Shown in pieces: positions 54,977 through 63,543 of a stretch of 64,000 nt of DNA; the stretch's first letter is position 1; every line of letters begins with the position of its first letter. The DNA is from Streptomyces sp. NBC_00271 (GTDB lineage: Bacteria; Actinomycetota; Actinomycetes; Streptomycetales; Streptomycetaceae), in contig NZ_CP108070.1 in assembly GCF_036178845.1 (NCBI RefSeq), positions 3,038,001 through 3,102,000 on the forward strand. The letters are read 5' to 3'. Below the pieces are notes generated by a model, which was not told where the DNA came from, ran no database searches, and saw nothing but the letters and a program-made list of their open reading frames with translations. Made by a program: the position numbers and the translations under genes.

Positions 54977-55989
54977 AGCCCCTGCTCCTGCCTGTCGTAC
55001 GGTCCGTCCTGATCTCCCTCGAGCCCGTCGTAGGCCGCGAGTGCCTCCCGAGCCGCCTCACGGGCGCTGTCCGCCAGCTCCGGCGGCGACACGATCCGGC
55101 CGTCCCGGCCCAGGCGCAGCGCCAGCCGTCGCAGCGACGCGGGGTCGGGGGTCCGCAAGGTGATACGCAGCCCGCCCTCCGACAGCTCATCCGCACTGTC
55201 GTGCGGGTAGTACTCCGCGACCCAGCGCCCGCCCGGCCCGACCTCGACGACCACCTCGGGATCCTCGGCCGCTGGCTGCACCAGCCCCTCGGAGAGGTCC
55301 CGCAGCTCGATCTCGGGCGGCGAGGACGGCTCGTCGAGGATGCGGATCTCGGCGACCCGGTCGAGCCTGAAGGTGCGGCGCGCCTCGGAGCGGCGGCACC
55401 AGGCCTCCACGTACGTGTGCCCGACGCTGACCAGGCGGATCGGGTCGATCTCGCGCTCGGTGAGCTCGTCACGCGAGGGCGAGTAGTAGCGGATCCACAG
55501 CCGGCGCCGCTCGGAGATCGCCCGGTCGACGTCCGCGAAGACCCCGCCCTCGGACTCGAAGGTCACCGAGAGGCGGGAGCTGGCGCCCGCCGCCTCGCCC
55601 GAGGCGGCCTCCACCTTGGCGGTGGCGCGCAGCAGCGCCTGCCGGTCACCCTCGCGCAGCCCGGGCAGCGTGGACACCGCGCGGGCGGCCACCAGCAGCG
55701 CGGTCGCCTCGTCCGCGGCGATACGGAGGGGTTCGGCGACGAGGTCGGGGTTGTGCCACCAGATGCGGTCGCCGTCGGTGTCGATGTCGAGGAGGTCACC
55801 GCCGCGGAAGCTGGTCCCGCACAGCGGCAGCACGTCGAGGTCGGAGATCAGCTCGTCCTCGGTGATCCCGAAGGCCCGGGCGACATCACTGACGTGCGCG
55901 CCAGGGCGCTCACGCAGATAGGTCACCAGGGACAGCATCCGCCGGGTCTGGTCGATCGCGTTCGTGGGCCTGGCCGGTTTTCCTGCCAC
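54973..55989 (-). CDS. pafC: WYL-domain transcriptional regulator PafC
   Basis: 338 residues from GTG 55989. An N-terminal winged helix (RRMLSLVTYLRERPGAHVSD, VARAFGITEDELISDLDVL) is followed by a WYL domain (ERRRLWIRYYSPSRDELTER; arginine-rich RRTFRLDRVAEIR) and a WCX C-terminal part. In mycobacteria PafB and PafC form a complex that activates DNA-damage genes independently of LexA. It follows pafB by 17 bp. Confidence 0.92.
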   Translation of the reverse strand: MAGKPARPTNAIDQTRRMLSLVTYLRERPGAHVSDVARAFGITEDELISDLDVLPLCGTSFRGGDLLDIDTDGDRIWWHNPDLVAEPLRIAADEATALLVAARAVSTLPGLREGDRQALLRATAKVEAASGEAAGASSRLSVTFESEGGVFADVDRAISERRRLWIRYYSPSRDELTEREIDPIRLVSVGHTYVEAWCRRSEARRTFRLDRVAEIRILDEPSSPPEIELRDLSEGLVQPAAEDPEVVVEVGPGGRWVAEYYPHDSADELSEGGLRITLRTPDPASLRRLALRLGRDGRIVSPPELADSAREAAREALAAYDGLEGDQDGPYDRQEQGL

Positions 55990-56006
55990 GTTCTCTACGT
56001 TCCCCC

Positions 56007-56960
56007 TCAGCCCTTGGCCACGGCGCGCAGCCGGTCCACTACATCGGCCCGCAGCTCGGCGGGCTCCAGAACCACCACGTCGGGCCCGAACTCGACGAGC
56101 CAGGCGTCCAGGCCGTGCCCGTACGGAATCTCCAACTCGTCCCAGCCGTCGCCGAGTTCCCGTACGGAGACCGCTTTGGCCCGCAGCGGGTAGCCGGAGC
56201 CGGTGCGCAGCCGGATCAGCGCGGAGCGGTCGGCGATCTCACCCGCCCAGCTCGCCACGGTCTCCCGCACGGTGACGACGTCGGGCACCTCGGCGGTGTA
56301 GCGCCCGGCGCGGGAGCGGACCCTGCCGGTGATCCGCGAGAGCCTGAAGACGCGCTCGGCGCCGCGGTCGCGGTCCCAGCCCGCCAGGTACCAGTGGCCG
56401 CGCCAGCACTCCAGCGCCCACGGCTCGACCTGCCGGGTCTCGGGGTGGGCGGCGGTGGCCTTGCGGTAGTCGAAGACGACCGGACGGCGGTCGCGGCAGG
56501 CCAGCATCAGCGGCTCGAAGGCCGCCTCGTGCACGGGGATGTGCGGTTCGAGGGCGCCATGCGCCTCGTAGGGGTCGAAGTCCTCGGCCAGCCCGGCGGC
56601 GCGCAGCTTCTGCAACGCACCGCTCGCCGCGCCGGCCAGCCGGGCCTGCTGCCAGACCTTGGCGGCGAGGCCGAGGGCGGCGGCCTCCTCGGCGTCGAGG
56701 GTGATGGGCGGCAGGCGGTTGCTGTCGCGGCGGGCGAGATAGCCGACCTCGCCGTCGAGGTTCTCCACCGTCTCGATGACCAGGCCCAGCTCGCGCAGAT
56801 CGTCCTTGTCGCGCTCGAACATCCGGTTGAAGGAGTCGTCCGACCCGGCTTCCAGATAGGCCTCGATGGACTCGCGGAGTTCGCGCTTGCTGAGCGGCCG
56901 CCGCGTCCCGAGCAGACACAGCGCGAGGTTCATCAGCCGCTCGGCCTTGGCAATGGCCAT
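56007..56960 (-). CDS. pafB: WYL-domain transcriptional regulator PafB
   Basis: The ATG at 56960 (GGAAGGG 6 nt upstream) gives 317 residues. N-terminal helix-turn-helix: AERLMNLALCLLGTRRPLSK, then DDSFNRMFERDKDDLRELGL. The WYL domain includes VVFDYRKATAAHPETRQVEP and HWYLAGWDRDRGAERVFRLS. It is the partner of PafC; both genes sit next to pafA as in mycobacteria, although their role is DNA-damage response and not pupylation itself. Confidence 0.92.
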   Translation of the reverse strand: MAIAKAERLMNLALCLLGTRRPLSKRELRESIEAYLEAGSDDSFNRMFERDKDDLRELGLVIETVENLDGEVGYLARRDSNRLPPITLDAEEAAALGLAAKVWQQARLAGAASGALQKLRAAGLAEDFDPYEAHGALEPHIPVHEAAFEPLMLACRDRRPVVFDYRKATAAHPETRQVEPWALECWRGHWYLAGWDRDRGAERVFRLSRITGRVRSRAGRYTAEVPDVVTVRETVASWAGEIADRSALIRLRTGSGYPLRAKAVSVRELGDGWDELEIPYGHGLDAWLVEFGPDVVVLEPAELRADVVDRLRAVAKG

Positions 56961-57027
56961 CGACGCCCTTCCTATGGTGCTTCCGACCGACGACCGTACC
57001 GCTCCGGAGTGCCCCGGCAAAAGCCGA

Positions 57028-57106
57028 GGGCCCATGCCCGGACAGGCATGGGCCCCTGGTGATCGGCTTCGGACGAATCCCGATCACAGAGCGTACGAAG
57101 ATCGGG
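57028..57106 (-). terminator. terminator hairpins between FKBP gene and pafB
   Basis: GGGCCCATGCC (57028-57038) pairs with GGCATGGGCCC (57045-57055), an 11-bp perfect stem with a 6-nt loop. A second stem, CCCGATC/GATCGGG, lies at 57079-57106. They follow the FKBP gene in its direction of transcription. Confidence 0.75.
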
Positions 57107-57157
57107 CGGGAACCCGGCCTTCATGGTGATCGGATCAAGACCCGATCCCGCTGTGGA

Positions 57158-57529
57158 TCAGACCGCGACCAGGTCGCAGACGAAGATCAGCGTCTCGCCG
57201 GGGCCGATGCGGCCGCCGGCGCCACGGTCGCCGTACGCGAGGTGCGCCGGGATGACCAGCTGGCGACGGCCGCCGACCTTCATGCCCTGCACACCCTGGT
57301 CCCAGCCGCTGATGACCTGACCGACACCGAGCTGGAACTCCAGCGGGGCGCCGCGGTTCCAGGAGGCGTCGAACTCCTCGCCGGTGGAGAAGGCAACGCC
57401 CACGTAGTGGACCTTGACGAAGTCGCCGGCCTTGGCGACCTCGCCTTCGCCCTCCCAGATGTCCTTGATCTCGAGGTCCGCCGGGGGCTCGCCGCCCGGG
57501 AAGTCGATCTCGGGCTTCTCGATGCTCAC
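57158..57529 (-). CDS. cytoplasmic FKBP-type peptidyl-prolyl isomerase
   Basis: 123 residues from GTG 57529 with GGAG 8 nt upstream. One FKBP domain: VKVHYVGVAFSTGEEFDASW, FQLGVGQVISGWDQGVQGMK, IPAHLAYGDRGAGG and LIFVCDLVAV, covering the usual active-site aromatic residues (Tyr, Phe, Trp). There is no signal peptide, so it acts in the cytosol as a folding helper. It lies 70 bp downstream of the FKBP lipoprotein gene. Confidence 0.95.
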   Translation of the reverse strand: MSIEKPEIDFPGGEPPADLEIKDIWEGEGEVAKAGDFVKVHYVGVAFSTGEEFDASWNRGAPLEFQLGVGQVISGWDQGVQGMKVGGRRQLVIPAHLAYGDRGAGGRIGPGETLIFVCDLVAV

Positions 57530-57598
57530 GTCTCTAGCTCCTGCTTGTTCGCGTAAAGGCCTTAAAGCAACACCGACAGTCTCACATCCCGCAACGCG

Positions 57599-58606
57599 TT
57601 ACATCTTGGCCAGGATGTCCACCGAGAACACCAGGGTGGAGTCCTTCTTGATGCCACTGCCGCTCGGCGGGTTGTTGCCGTAGCCCAGCGCCGGCGGAAT
57701 GACGATGAGGACGCGGCTGCCCACCTTCTTGCCGGTCAGGCCCTGCGCCCAGCCCTTGACGACCTGCTGCAGCGAGAACTGCGCCAGCCGGCCGCTGCTG
57801 TACGTCGAGTCGAACTCCTTGCCGGTGTCCCAGAGCACGCCCTTGTACTGCACCAGGACACTGCTGTCCGCCTTGACCTCGTCGCCGTCGCCCTCGAGGA
57901 CGTAGTTCGCCACGAGCTTCGTCGGGGCCGTGGCCTTCGGCACGTCGATGGAGGGGGCCTTGCCGTCGGTGTTGGTGCCGACCTTCGGGAGGGCGGCGTC
58001 ACTCTGCGCGACCTCCTTGCCCTGGGCGGAGCTCTGCGCGTTGAAGGTGTTCTCGATGTCGACGACGAACACCAGCGTGTCGGTGCCCTTGATGCCCGCC
58101 TGCGCGTTGCCCTGCGTGCCGTAGCCCCAGGTGGGCGGCACGGACATCTCGACGCGGCTGCCGACCTTCTTGCCCACCAGGCCATAGCGCCAGCCGTCGA
58201 TGATGCCGCCCTGCGCGAGCTGGATGACCAGCGGCGTCTTACGGTCGTAGGAGTTGTCGAAGACTTTGGCGGTGTCCCAGACCTGGCCGAGGTAGTTGGC
58301 CTGGATGTAGTCGTTCTCCGCGACCGTCTTGCCGCCGCCCGCGATGGCCGTCCTGACCGCCAGATCCTTCGACGGGGCGCCGCTGCCCTTGGCCACGGTC
58401 GGCTTCTCACCGAACTTCGTCCCGGCCGTGATCGCCGGCAGCGGACCGTCGACGATCTTCGGCGGCGGCGCCGCGGAGGCGGACGCGGCGGCCGACGGGG
58501 ACGGGCTACTGGTGCTGGACTTGGCCTTGTCCGACTTGTCGTCACCGCATCCGGCGAGCGTGACCAGTCCGGCGGGTACGGCAATCATGAGGGAGCGTCG
58601 GCGCAC
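57599..58606 (-). CDS. lipoprotein with two tandem FKBP domains
   Basis: GTG 58606 with GAGG 8 nt upstream gives 335 residues. The signal peptide ends in the lipobox LAGC, followed by an Asp/Lys/Ser/Ala linker. FKBP domain 1 (about 70-185) holds IQANYLGQVWDTAKVFDNSY and VPPTWGYGTQG; domain 2 (about 220-335) holds VLVQYKGVLWDTGKEFDSTY and IPPALGYGNNPPSG. It should help fold exported proteins at the outer membrane face. The paired cytosolic FKBP gene follows downstream. Confidence 0.92.
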   Translation of the reverse strand: MRRRSLMIAVPAGLVTLAGCGDDKSDKAKSSTSSPSPSAAASASAAPPPKIVDGPLPAITAGTKFGEKPTVAKGSGAPSKDLAVRTAIAGGGKTVAENDYIQANYLGQVWDTAKVFDNSYDRKTPLVIQLAQGGIIDGWRYGLVGKKVGSRVEMSVPPTWGYGTQGNAQAGIKGTDTLVFVVDIENTFNAQSSAQGKEVAQSDAALPKVGTNTDGKAPSIDVPKATAPTKLVANYVLEGDGDEVKADSSVLVQYKGVLWDTGKEFDSTYSSGRLAQFSLQQVVKGWAQGLTGKKVGSRVLIVIPPALGYGNNPPSGSGIKKDSTLVFSVDILAKM

Positions 58607-58669
58607 GGTGAGGGCCTCGTATCGATCGATCTTGGTTGATGGCGTGCGCGCAACTCTACGACGTGAGAA

Positions 58670-58698
58670 GGGCGCCGTACGGAAAACGTACGGCGCCC
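58670..58698 (-). terminator. terminator of pafA
   Basis: GGGCGCCGTACG and CGTACGGCGCCC form a perfect 12-bp stem with a GAAAA loop, 36 bp beyond the pafA stop and before the FKBP lipoprotein gene. Confidence 0.85.
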
Positions 58699-58734
58699 CG
58701 CGTTGCGTTCCGCCCTCACACCCGGACTCAGCGC

Positions 58735-60096
58735 TCACATTCCCGCGATCAGCTTCTCCACCCGGTCGTCGACCGAACGGAACGGGTCCTTGCACAACAC
58801 CGTGCGTTGTGCCTGGTCGTTGAGCTTGAGGTGGACCCAGTCGACGGTGAAATCGCGGCGCTGCTCCTGAGCCCGGCGGATGAAGTCGCCGCGCAGCCGG
58901 GCCCGAGTGGTCTGCGGCGGCACGGACTTGCCTTCGAAGATCTTCAAATCGTTGCAGATCCGGGTGGCTTGTCCCTTCCTCTCCAGCAGGTAGTACAGAC
59001 CACGACGCCGGTGGATGTCGTGATATGCGAGGTCTATCTGCGCGACCCGGGGATGCGACATCGTCATGTTGTGCTTGGCCCGGTACCGCTCGATGAGCTT
59101 GTACTTCATCACCCAGTCGATTTCGGTACCGATCCGGTCGAGGTCCTCGGCCTCGATCGCGTCGAGCGTGCGGCCCCACAGTTCGAGCACCTGCTCGACC
59201 GTGCCGGTGCGGATGCCGCGGCGCTCGCAGAAGTCCACGGCCTTCTCGAAGTACTCCCGCTGCACTTCCAGCGCGGAGGCCTCCCGGCCGCTGGCCAGAC
59301 GCACCTTGCGCCGGCCCGTGATGTCGTGACTGACCTCGCGGATCGCCCGAATGGGGTTCTCCAGGGTGAGGTCGCGCATGACCGTACCGGCCTCGATCAT
59401 GCGCAGTACCAGGTCGGTGGCGCCGACCTTGAGGAGCATCGTCGTCTCGGACATGTTCGAGTCACCGACGATGACGTGCAGCCGCCGGTAGCGCTCGGCG
59501 TCTGCGTGCGGTTCGTCGCGGGTGTTGATGATCGGCCGGGAGCGGGTCGTCGCCGAGCTGACGCCCTCCCAGATGTGCTCGGCGCGCTGGCTCACGCAGT
59601 ACACGGCGCCGCGCGGAGTCTGCAGCACCTTGCCGGCACCGCACAGCAGCTGCCGGGTGACCAGGAAGGGAATGAGAATGTCCGCGAGCCGGGAGAACTC
59701 CCCGTGCCGGGCCACCAGATAGTTCTCGTGGCACCCGTAGGAGTTGCCCGCCGAGTCGGTGTTGTTCTTGAACAGATAGACGTCGCCCGCGATTCCTTCC
59801 TCGTGCAGGCGTCGTTCGGCGTCGACCAGGAGTCCTTCGAGAATGCGCTCGCCGGCCTTGTCGTGGGTGACGAGTTCCGTCACGTTGTCACATTCGGGTG
59901 TCGCGTATTCCGGATGTGATCCCACGTCGAGATAGAGGCGGGCACCGTTCCGCAGAAAGACATTGCTGCTGCGGCCCCATGACACGACACGGCGGAAGAG
60001 GTACCGCGCCACCTCGTCGGGAGACAGGCGGCGCTGTCCCCTGAACGTACACGTGACGCCGTACTCGTTCTCCAGCCCGAAAATGCGGCGGTCCAT
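58735..60096 (-). CDS. pafA: Pup--protein ligase PafA
   Basis: 453 residues, the normal PafA length. [18 protein letters not shown] contains the conserved catalytic ENEYG segment of the Pup ligase/deamidase family; [19 protein letters not shown] and [19 protein letters not shown] follow, and the C-terminus has [11 protein letters not shown]. It attaches the Pup modifier to lysines of proteins for proteasomal handling. In this window the proteasome subunits prcA and prcB lie 3 kb away; pup and dop would be expected further right. Confidence 0.97.
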   Translation of the reverse strand: MDRRIFGLENEYGVTCTFRGQRRLSPDEVARYLFRRVVSWGRSSNVFLRNGARLYLDVGSHPEYATPECDNVTELVTHDKAGERILEGLLVDAERRLHEEGIAGDVYLFKNNTDSAGNSYGCHENYLVARHGEFSRLADILIPFLVTRQLLCGAGKVLQTPRGAVYCVSQRAEHIWEGVSSATTRSRPIINTRDEPHADAERYRRLHVIVGDSNMSETTMLLKVGATDLVLRMIEAGTVMRDLTLENPIRAIREVSHDITGRRKVRLASGREASALEVQREYFEKAVDFCERRGIRTGTVEQVLELWGRTLDAIEAEDLDRIGTEIDWVMKYKLIERYRAKHNMTMSHPRVAQIDLAYHDIHRRRGLYYLLERKGQATRICNDLKIFEGKSVPPQTTRARLRGDFIRRAQEQRRDFTVDWVHLKLNDQAQRTVLCKDPFRSVDDRVEKLIAGM

Positions 60097-60105
60097 GACT
60101 GAACA

Positions 60106-61365
60106 TTACGCCCGATCCCCCGAGCTGAAACGGGGTTCGACGGCACGGTTTGGATCATTTTCCGATGAGACCGCAACGACCGCACCGTCCCCGGTAGCTG
60201 CGAGGACCCGCCCCGTGGCGAGCAGAACCACCAGCGCGGCGGCACCCGCGGCACCCGGCAGGGCGAAGCCCCACACGGCCCCGCCCCACTCGACGACCGG
60301 GCCCGCGAGGCCCGTTCCGACCGACGCGCCCACGGTGAACGTCGTCACAAGCCAGGAGAACGCCTCGGTGACGGTGCCCCTCGGCGCGTGCCGGTCGACG
60401 ATGATGAAGGCGCAGGCGATGCAGGGCGCCAGGAAGACCCCGGCGAGGGCCGCGAGGGCCGTCATGGCGACCGCGCCCGGCATCAGCACGAGTGGCAGAT
60501 AACACACCGCCAGAAGGGCGACCAGCACCCGCAGTCGCCGCTCGGGCGCGCTGCTCCACTGCCGCGCCCCGTACGCCGTCCCACCGGCGAGGGCCCCGAG
60601 CCCCACGGCCGCCATCAGCCAGCCGTACACCGCGTCGCCGCCGTGGTCGTCGGCGTACGACACCGCGGCGACCGTGATCGAGCCGAGCGCGATCCCCACG
60701 AACAGGAACGCGCCGAGCAGGGCCAGCAGCCCGGGTGAGCGCAACGCGCCGAGCCAGTGCGCCTCGCGCGGTGCCGAACGCCACGCGCGCGAGGGTGGCG
60801 AGAGGACCACGGAGAGGGCGCCCAGCACCCCGACGACGTTCAGGATCAGCAGCGCAGCCCGGGCGGACCAGAGCGAGGCACACAGGGTCAGCAGCAACGG
60901 TCCGACGGTGAACATGACTTCCTGCGCCACGGCGTCCATCGCGTACGCGGTGTGCACCTGCTCCTCCCGGCGCAGCACGGAGGGCCACAACGCCCGCAGA
61001 CCGCCCTCCAGGGGCGGCGTGAAGAGCCCGGCGACGACCATCGCCAGATACGCCACCGGCAGCGGGTCGGTGCCCGAGAAGGCGAAGACGGCCATCCCGA
61101 GGGCCGAGACGAGCGCGGCCGGCAACTGGACGCGCGGCTGCCCGTACAGATCCACGAGCCGCCCGAGCAGCGGCTGTCCCACGGCATTGCCCACCCCGTA
61201 CACGGCCGCGAGCGCACCGGCCAGGCTGTACGTCCCGCCCTCCGCCCGGACGAAGAGCACGACGGCGATGGCGGCGGTGGCGTTGGGCAGCCGCCCGGTG
61301 AGCGTGCCGGCGAGCAGCCGTGCGGCGTGCTTCGCCCTGAGGATCTCCAGGTATCCCGCGGCCAT
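60106..61365 (-). CDS. MFS transporter
   Basis: The ATG at 61365 with AAGGG upstream gives 419 residues and twelve hydrophobic helices. The A-like loop GQPLLGRLVDLYGQPRVQLP between helices 2 and 3 is typical of drug/proton antiporter-like MFS proteins. The substrate is unknown. Its stop lies 9 bp from the pafA start, so it could be read into pafA. It is divergent from a LacI regulator with a palindrome in between. Confidence 0.88.
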   Translation of the reverse strand: MAAGYLEILRAKHAARLLAGTLTGRLPNATAAIAVVLFVRAEGGTYSLAGALAAVYGVGNAVGQPLLGRLVDLYGQPRVQLPAALVSALGMAVFAFSGTDPLPVAYLAMVVAGLFTPPLEGGLRALWPSVLRREEQVHTAYAMDAVAQEVMFTVGPLLLTLCASLWSARAALLILNVVGVLGALSVVLSPPSRAWRSAPREAHWLGALRSPGLLALLGAFLFVGIALGSITVAAVSYADDHGGDAVYGWLMAAVGLGALAGGTAYGARQWSSAPERRLRVLVALLAVCYLPLVLMPGAVAMTALAALAGVFLAPCIACAFIIVDRHAPRGTVTEAFSWLVTTFTVGASVGTGLAGPVVEWGGAVWGFALPGAAGAAALVVLLATGRVLAATGDGAVVAVSSENDPNRAVEPRFSSGDRA

Positions 61366-61417
61366 GTCATGCCCTTCCGGTAACGCGTGACGCCCGATGG
61401 TCATGCACACGAGGTTT

Positions 61418-61444
61418 TACGTATAACGCCCTGTGTCATACGTA
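61418..61444. promoter_or_regulatory. candidate LacI operator between MFS and lacI genes
   Basis: TACGTAT (61418-61424) and ATACGTA (61438-61444) are perfect inverted arms separated by 13 bp in the 123-bp divergent promoter region. A single regulator bound here could control both genes. Confidence 0.5.
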
Positions 61445-61488
61445 CCATGTGCCCAGTCCGCGAGTCCAGACGAAGGAGCAGGTCGCCG

Positions 61489-62526
61489 GTGGCACGAGGT
61501 AACACCCGCCCGACGAGCCGTGACGTCGCCCAGGCCGCCGGGGTGTCCCAGGCCGCGGTCTCCCTGGTGCTGGGCGACAAGTGGCGCGGCCGGGTCGCCG
61601 AGACGACCGCGGAACGCGTCCGCGAGGCCGCCCAGGAGCTCGGGTACCGCCCGAACCTGGCCGCCCGCAACCTCCGCCTGGGCCGCACCCGTACGGTCCT
61701 CCTGGTGGTCCCGGCGCTGACCACCGAGTTCTTCGCCGGGGTCTACACCGGCGCGGCCCGCGTCGCGGCGGAACACGGCTTCGGCGTGGTCCTGTACCCC
61801 TCCCCCGAGGGCATCGGCCCCGCCCGTGACCCGTTCGGCTCCGCGGCGGCCGCCCTGGACGGCGTCATCGCCTCCTCCATGGCCGCGGACGCCCTCACCG
61901 CCATCCGGGGCGACCAGCTCCCCCTGGTGATGCTCGACAGCGACCCTGAGGGCAGCCTGGGCGCGGCGACCGTCAACCTCGACATCAAGGACGGCGTACG
62001 ACAGGTGGCCGAGCACCTCCTGTCCCTGGGCCACCGCCGCTTCCTCCATCTGGCGGCGGACATCCCGTCCTGGACCTTCGAGGTACGCGCCCGGGAACTG
62101 GCCAAACGCCTGTCCGAGGTCCCCGGCACGGACCTCCGCACGACCCGGGCCCCGATCTCCATCGAGGACGCGGTGGCCGCCGCGGGATCGGCCCTGGCCG
62201 CCCCCGGCCCCCGCCCCACCGCCCTGGTCTGCGACGACGACAAACTGGCGGCAGGCGCCTACAAGGCGGCTCGCCGCCTGGGCCTGCGCATCCCCGAGGA
62301 CCTCTCCGTCACGGGCCTGGACGACCTGGCCCTGGCCCAGGCCATCGACCCGGAGCTCACCACCGTCCGCCTGGACGCGGAACGCTTCGGCGAACGCGGC
62401 ATGGAAGCCCTCCTGGCCGTCCTGGACGGCCGAACACCCCCCGTGGGCGACATCCCGGTGCAACTGGTCGTACGAGGCTCCACGGCCCCACCAGGCTCCC
62501 CGCAGACCGCACGCCCCACGCAGTAG
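61489..62526 (+). CDS. LacI-family transcriptional regulator
   Basis: GTG 61489 is favoured by GAAGGAG 10 nt upstream; ATG 61447 is an alternative. The 345-residue product has the LacI helix-turn-helix (SRDVAQAAGVSQAAVSLVLG, hinge RPNLAARNLRLGRTRTV) and a periplasmic-binding-like sugar domain (LVCDDDKLAAGAYKAARRLG, VTGLDDLALAQAIDPELTTV). The divergent MFS gene is the probable target. The last six codons lie in a short direct duplication. Confidence 0.9.
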   Translation: MARGNTRPTSRDVAQAAGVSQAAVSLVLGDKWRGRVAETTAERVREAAQELGYRPNLAARNLRLGRTRTVLLVVPALTTEFFAGVYTGAARVAAEHGFGVVLYPSPEGIGPARDPFGSAAAALDGVIASSMAADALTAIRGDQLPLVMLDSDPEGSLGAATVNLDIKDGVRQVAEHLLSLGHRRFLHLAADIPSWTFEVRARELAKRLSEVPGTDLRTTRAPISIEDAVAAAGSALAAPGPRPTALVCDDDKLAAGAYKAARRLGLRIPEDLSVTGLDDLALAQAIDPELTTVRLDAERFGERGMEALLAVLDGRTPPVGDIPVQLVVRGSTAPPGSPQTARPTQ

Positions 62527-62570
62527 ACCGCACGCCCCACGCACCCGCACCCGCACCCGCACCCGCACCC
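62506..62570. repeat. short duplication and GCACCC hexamer array after lacI
   Basis: ACCGCACGCCCCACGCA occurs at 62506-62522 and again at 62527-62543, overlapping the lacI stop codon. Five uninterrupted GCACCC units follow (62541-62570). Confidence 0.85.
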
Positions 62571-62584
62571 GCCGACACACGAAA

Positions 62585-62695
62585 GGGGCCGTGCCGGAAC
62601 ATCAAAGCCCGTCGCTCACGTCCGGATCTGGAAACGGCTCCCCACGGGGCGACCTCTGATCCGGCGGCGACGGGCTGATGTACCTACACGGCCCC
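62585..62695. ncRNA. candidate 111-nt structured RNA or bidirectional terminator
   Basis: Outer stem GGGGCCGTG/CACGGCCCC (62585-62593 with 62687-62695), internal loop, then ACATC/GATGT and AGCCCGTCGC/GCGACGGGCT stems separated by a two-base AA bulge, and an inner CCGGATC/GATCCGG stem holding a purine-rich loop. It lies between convergent lacI and prcA, so termination is one role. The nested stems and large unpaired inner loop exceed what a terminator needs. Orientation is undecided. Confidence 0.5.
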
Positions 62696-62738
62696 GCCCC
62701 ACCCACCGGCACCCGGCGGGCAGGGCGAAGACCAACGG

Positions 62739-63485
62739 TCACTCCTCGTCTTCGGCGTCCTCGGCCTCCGTGGCGGTCTCCGCGCCGCCCTCCTCCAGCA
62801 GCCGGTCCAGCTGACGCCCGACGATCCGCCTGAACTTGCGCTGCTGCGGACGCGTACGGTCCAGGACCGCGACCTCCAGGCGCTCCGCGGGGATCTCCCG
62901 CTCGCCCCCGTTCGGCTCCCGCGACAGCGACTGCACGGCCAGCTTCAGCGCCTCCGCCAGCGACATCCCGTCCTGGTGACGCTGGTCCAGGTAACTGCTG
63001 ATCTGCTCGGCATTGCCACCCACCGCGACGGATCCGTGCTCGTCCACGATGGACCCGTCGTGCGGCAGCCGATAGATCTGGTCGCCTTCGGGGGTCTCCC
63101 CCACCTCGGCGACAACGAGCTCCACCTCGTACGGCTTCTCGGCAGCCGAGGAGAAGATCGTGCCCAGCGTCTGTGCGTACACATTCGCCAGACCGCGGGC
63201 GGTCACATCATCACGGTCATAGGTGTAACCCCGCAGATCGGCATAGCGCACGCCACCGATCCGCAGATTCTCGTATTCGTTGTACTTGCCGGCGGCCGCG
63301 AAGCCGATCCGGTCGTAGATCTCGCTGAACTTGTGCAGCGCACGGGACGGGTTCTCGCCGACGAACACAATGCCGTCGGCGTACTGCAGCACAACGAGGC
63401 TGCGACCGCGGGCGATGCCCTTACGGGCGTATTCCGCCCGGTCGGCCATGGCCTGCTGGGGTGAGACATAGAACGGCGTCGACAC
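62739..63485 (-). CDS. prcA: 20S proteasome alpha subunit PrcA
   Basis: 248 residues from GTG 63485. [20 protein letters not shown] is the N-terminal gating helix region, followed by [20 protein letters not shown] and the alpha-subunit fold; [17 protein letters not shown] and [20 protein letters not shown] are conserved. The acidic C-terminal tail is typical of actinobacterial PrcA. It caps the core particle and docks the ATPase ring. It follows prcB by 58 bp. Confidence 0.97.
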   Translation of the reverse strand: MSTPFYVSPQQAMADRAEYARKGIARGRSLVVLQYADGIVFVGENPSRALHKFSEIYDRIGFAAAGKYNEYENLRIGGVRYADLRGYTYDRDDVTARGLANVYAQTLGTIFSSAAEKPYEVELVVAEVGETPEGDQIYRLPHDGSIVDEHGSVAVGGNAEQISSYLDQRHQDGMSLAEALKLAVQSLSREPNGGEREIPAERLEVAVLDRTRPQQRKFRRIVGRQLDRLLEEGGAETATEAEDAEDEE

Positions 63486-63543
63486 CGGTTATCCGTCCCT
63501 TTCTGTCGAAGTCACTGGGTCACCTTGGCAAAAGGAGCCGAGC

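Noticed and set aside
62541..62570. CRISPR or minisatellite with function
   Set aside because: Five hexamers only; simple slippage in a GC-rich intergenic region.
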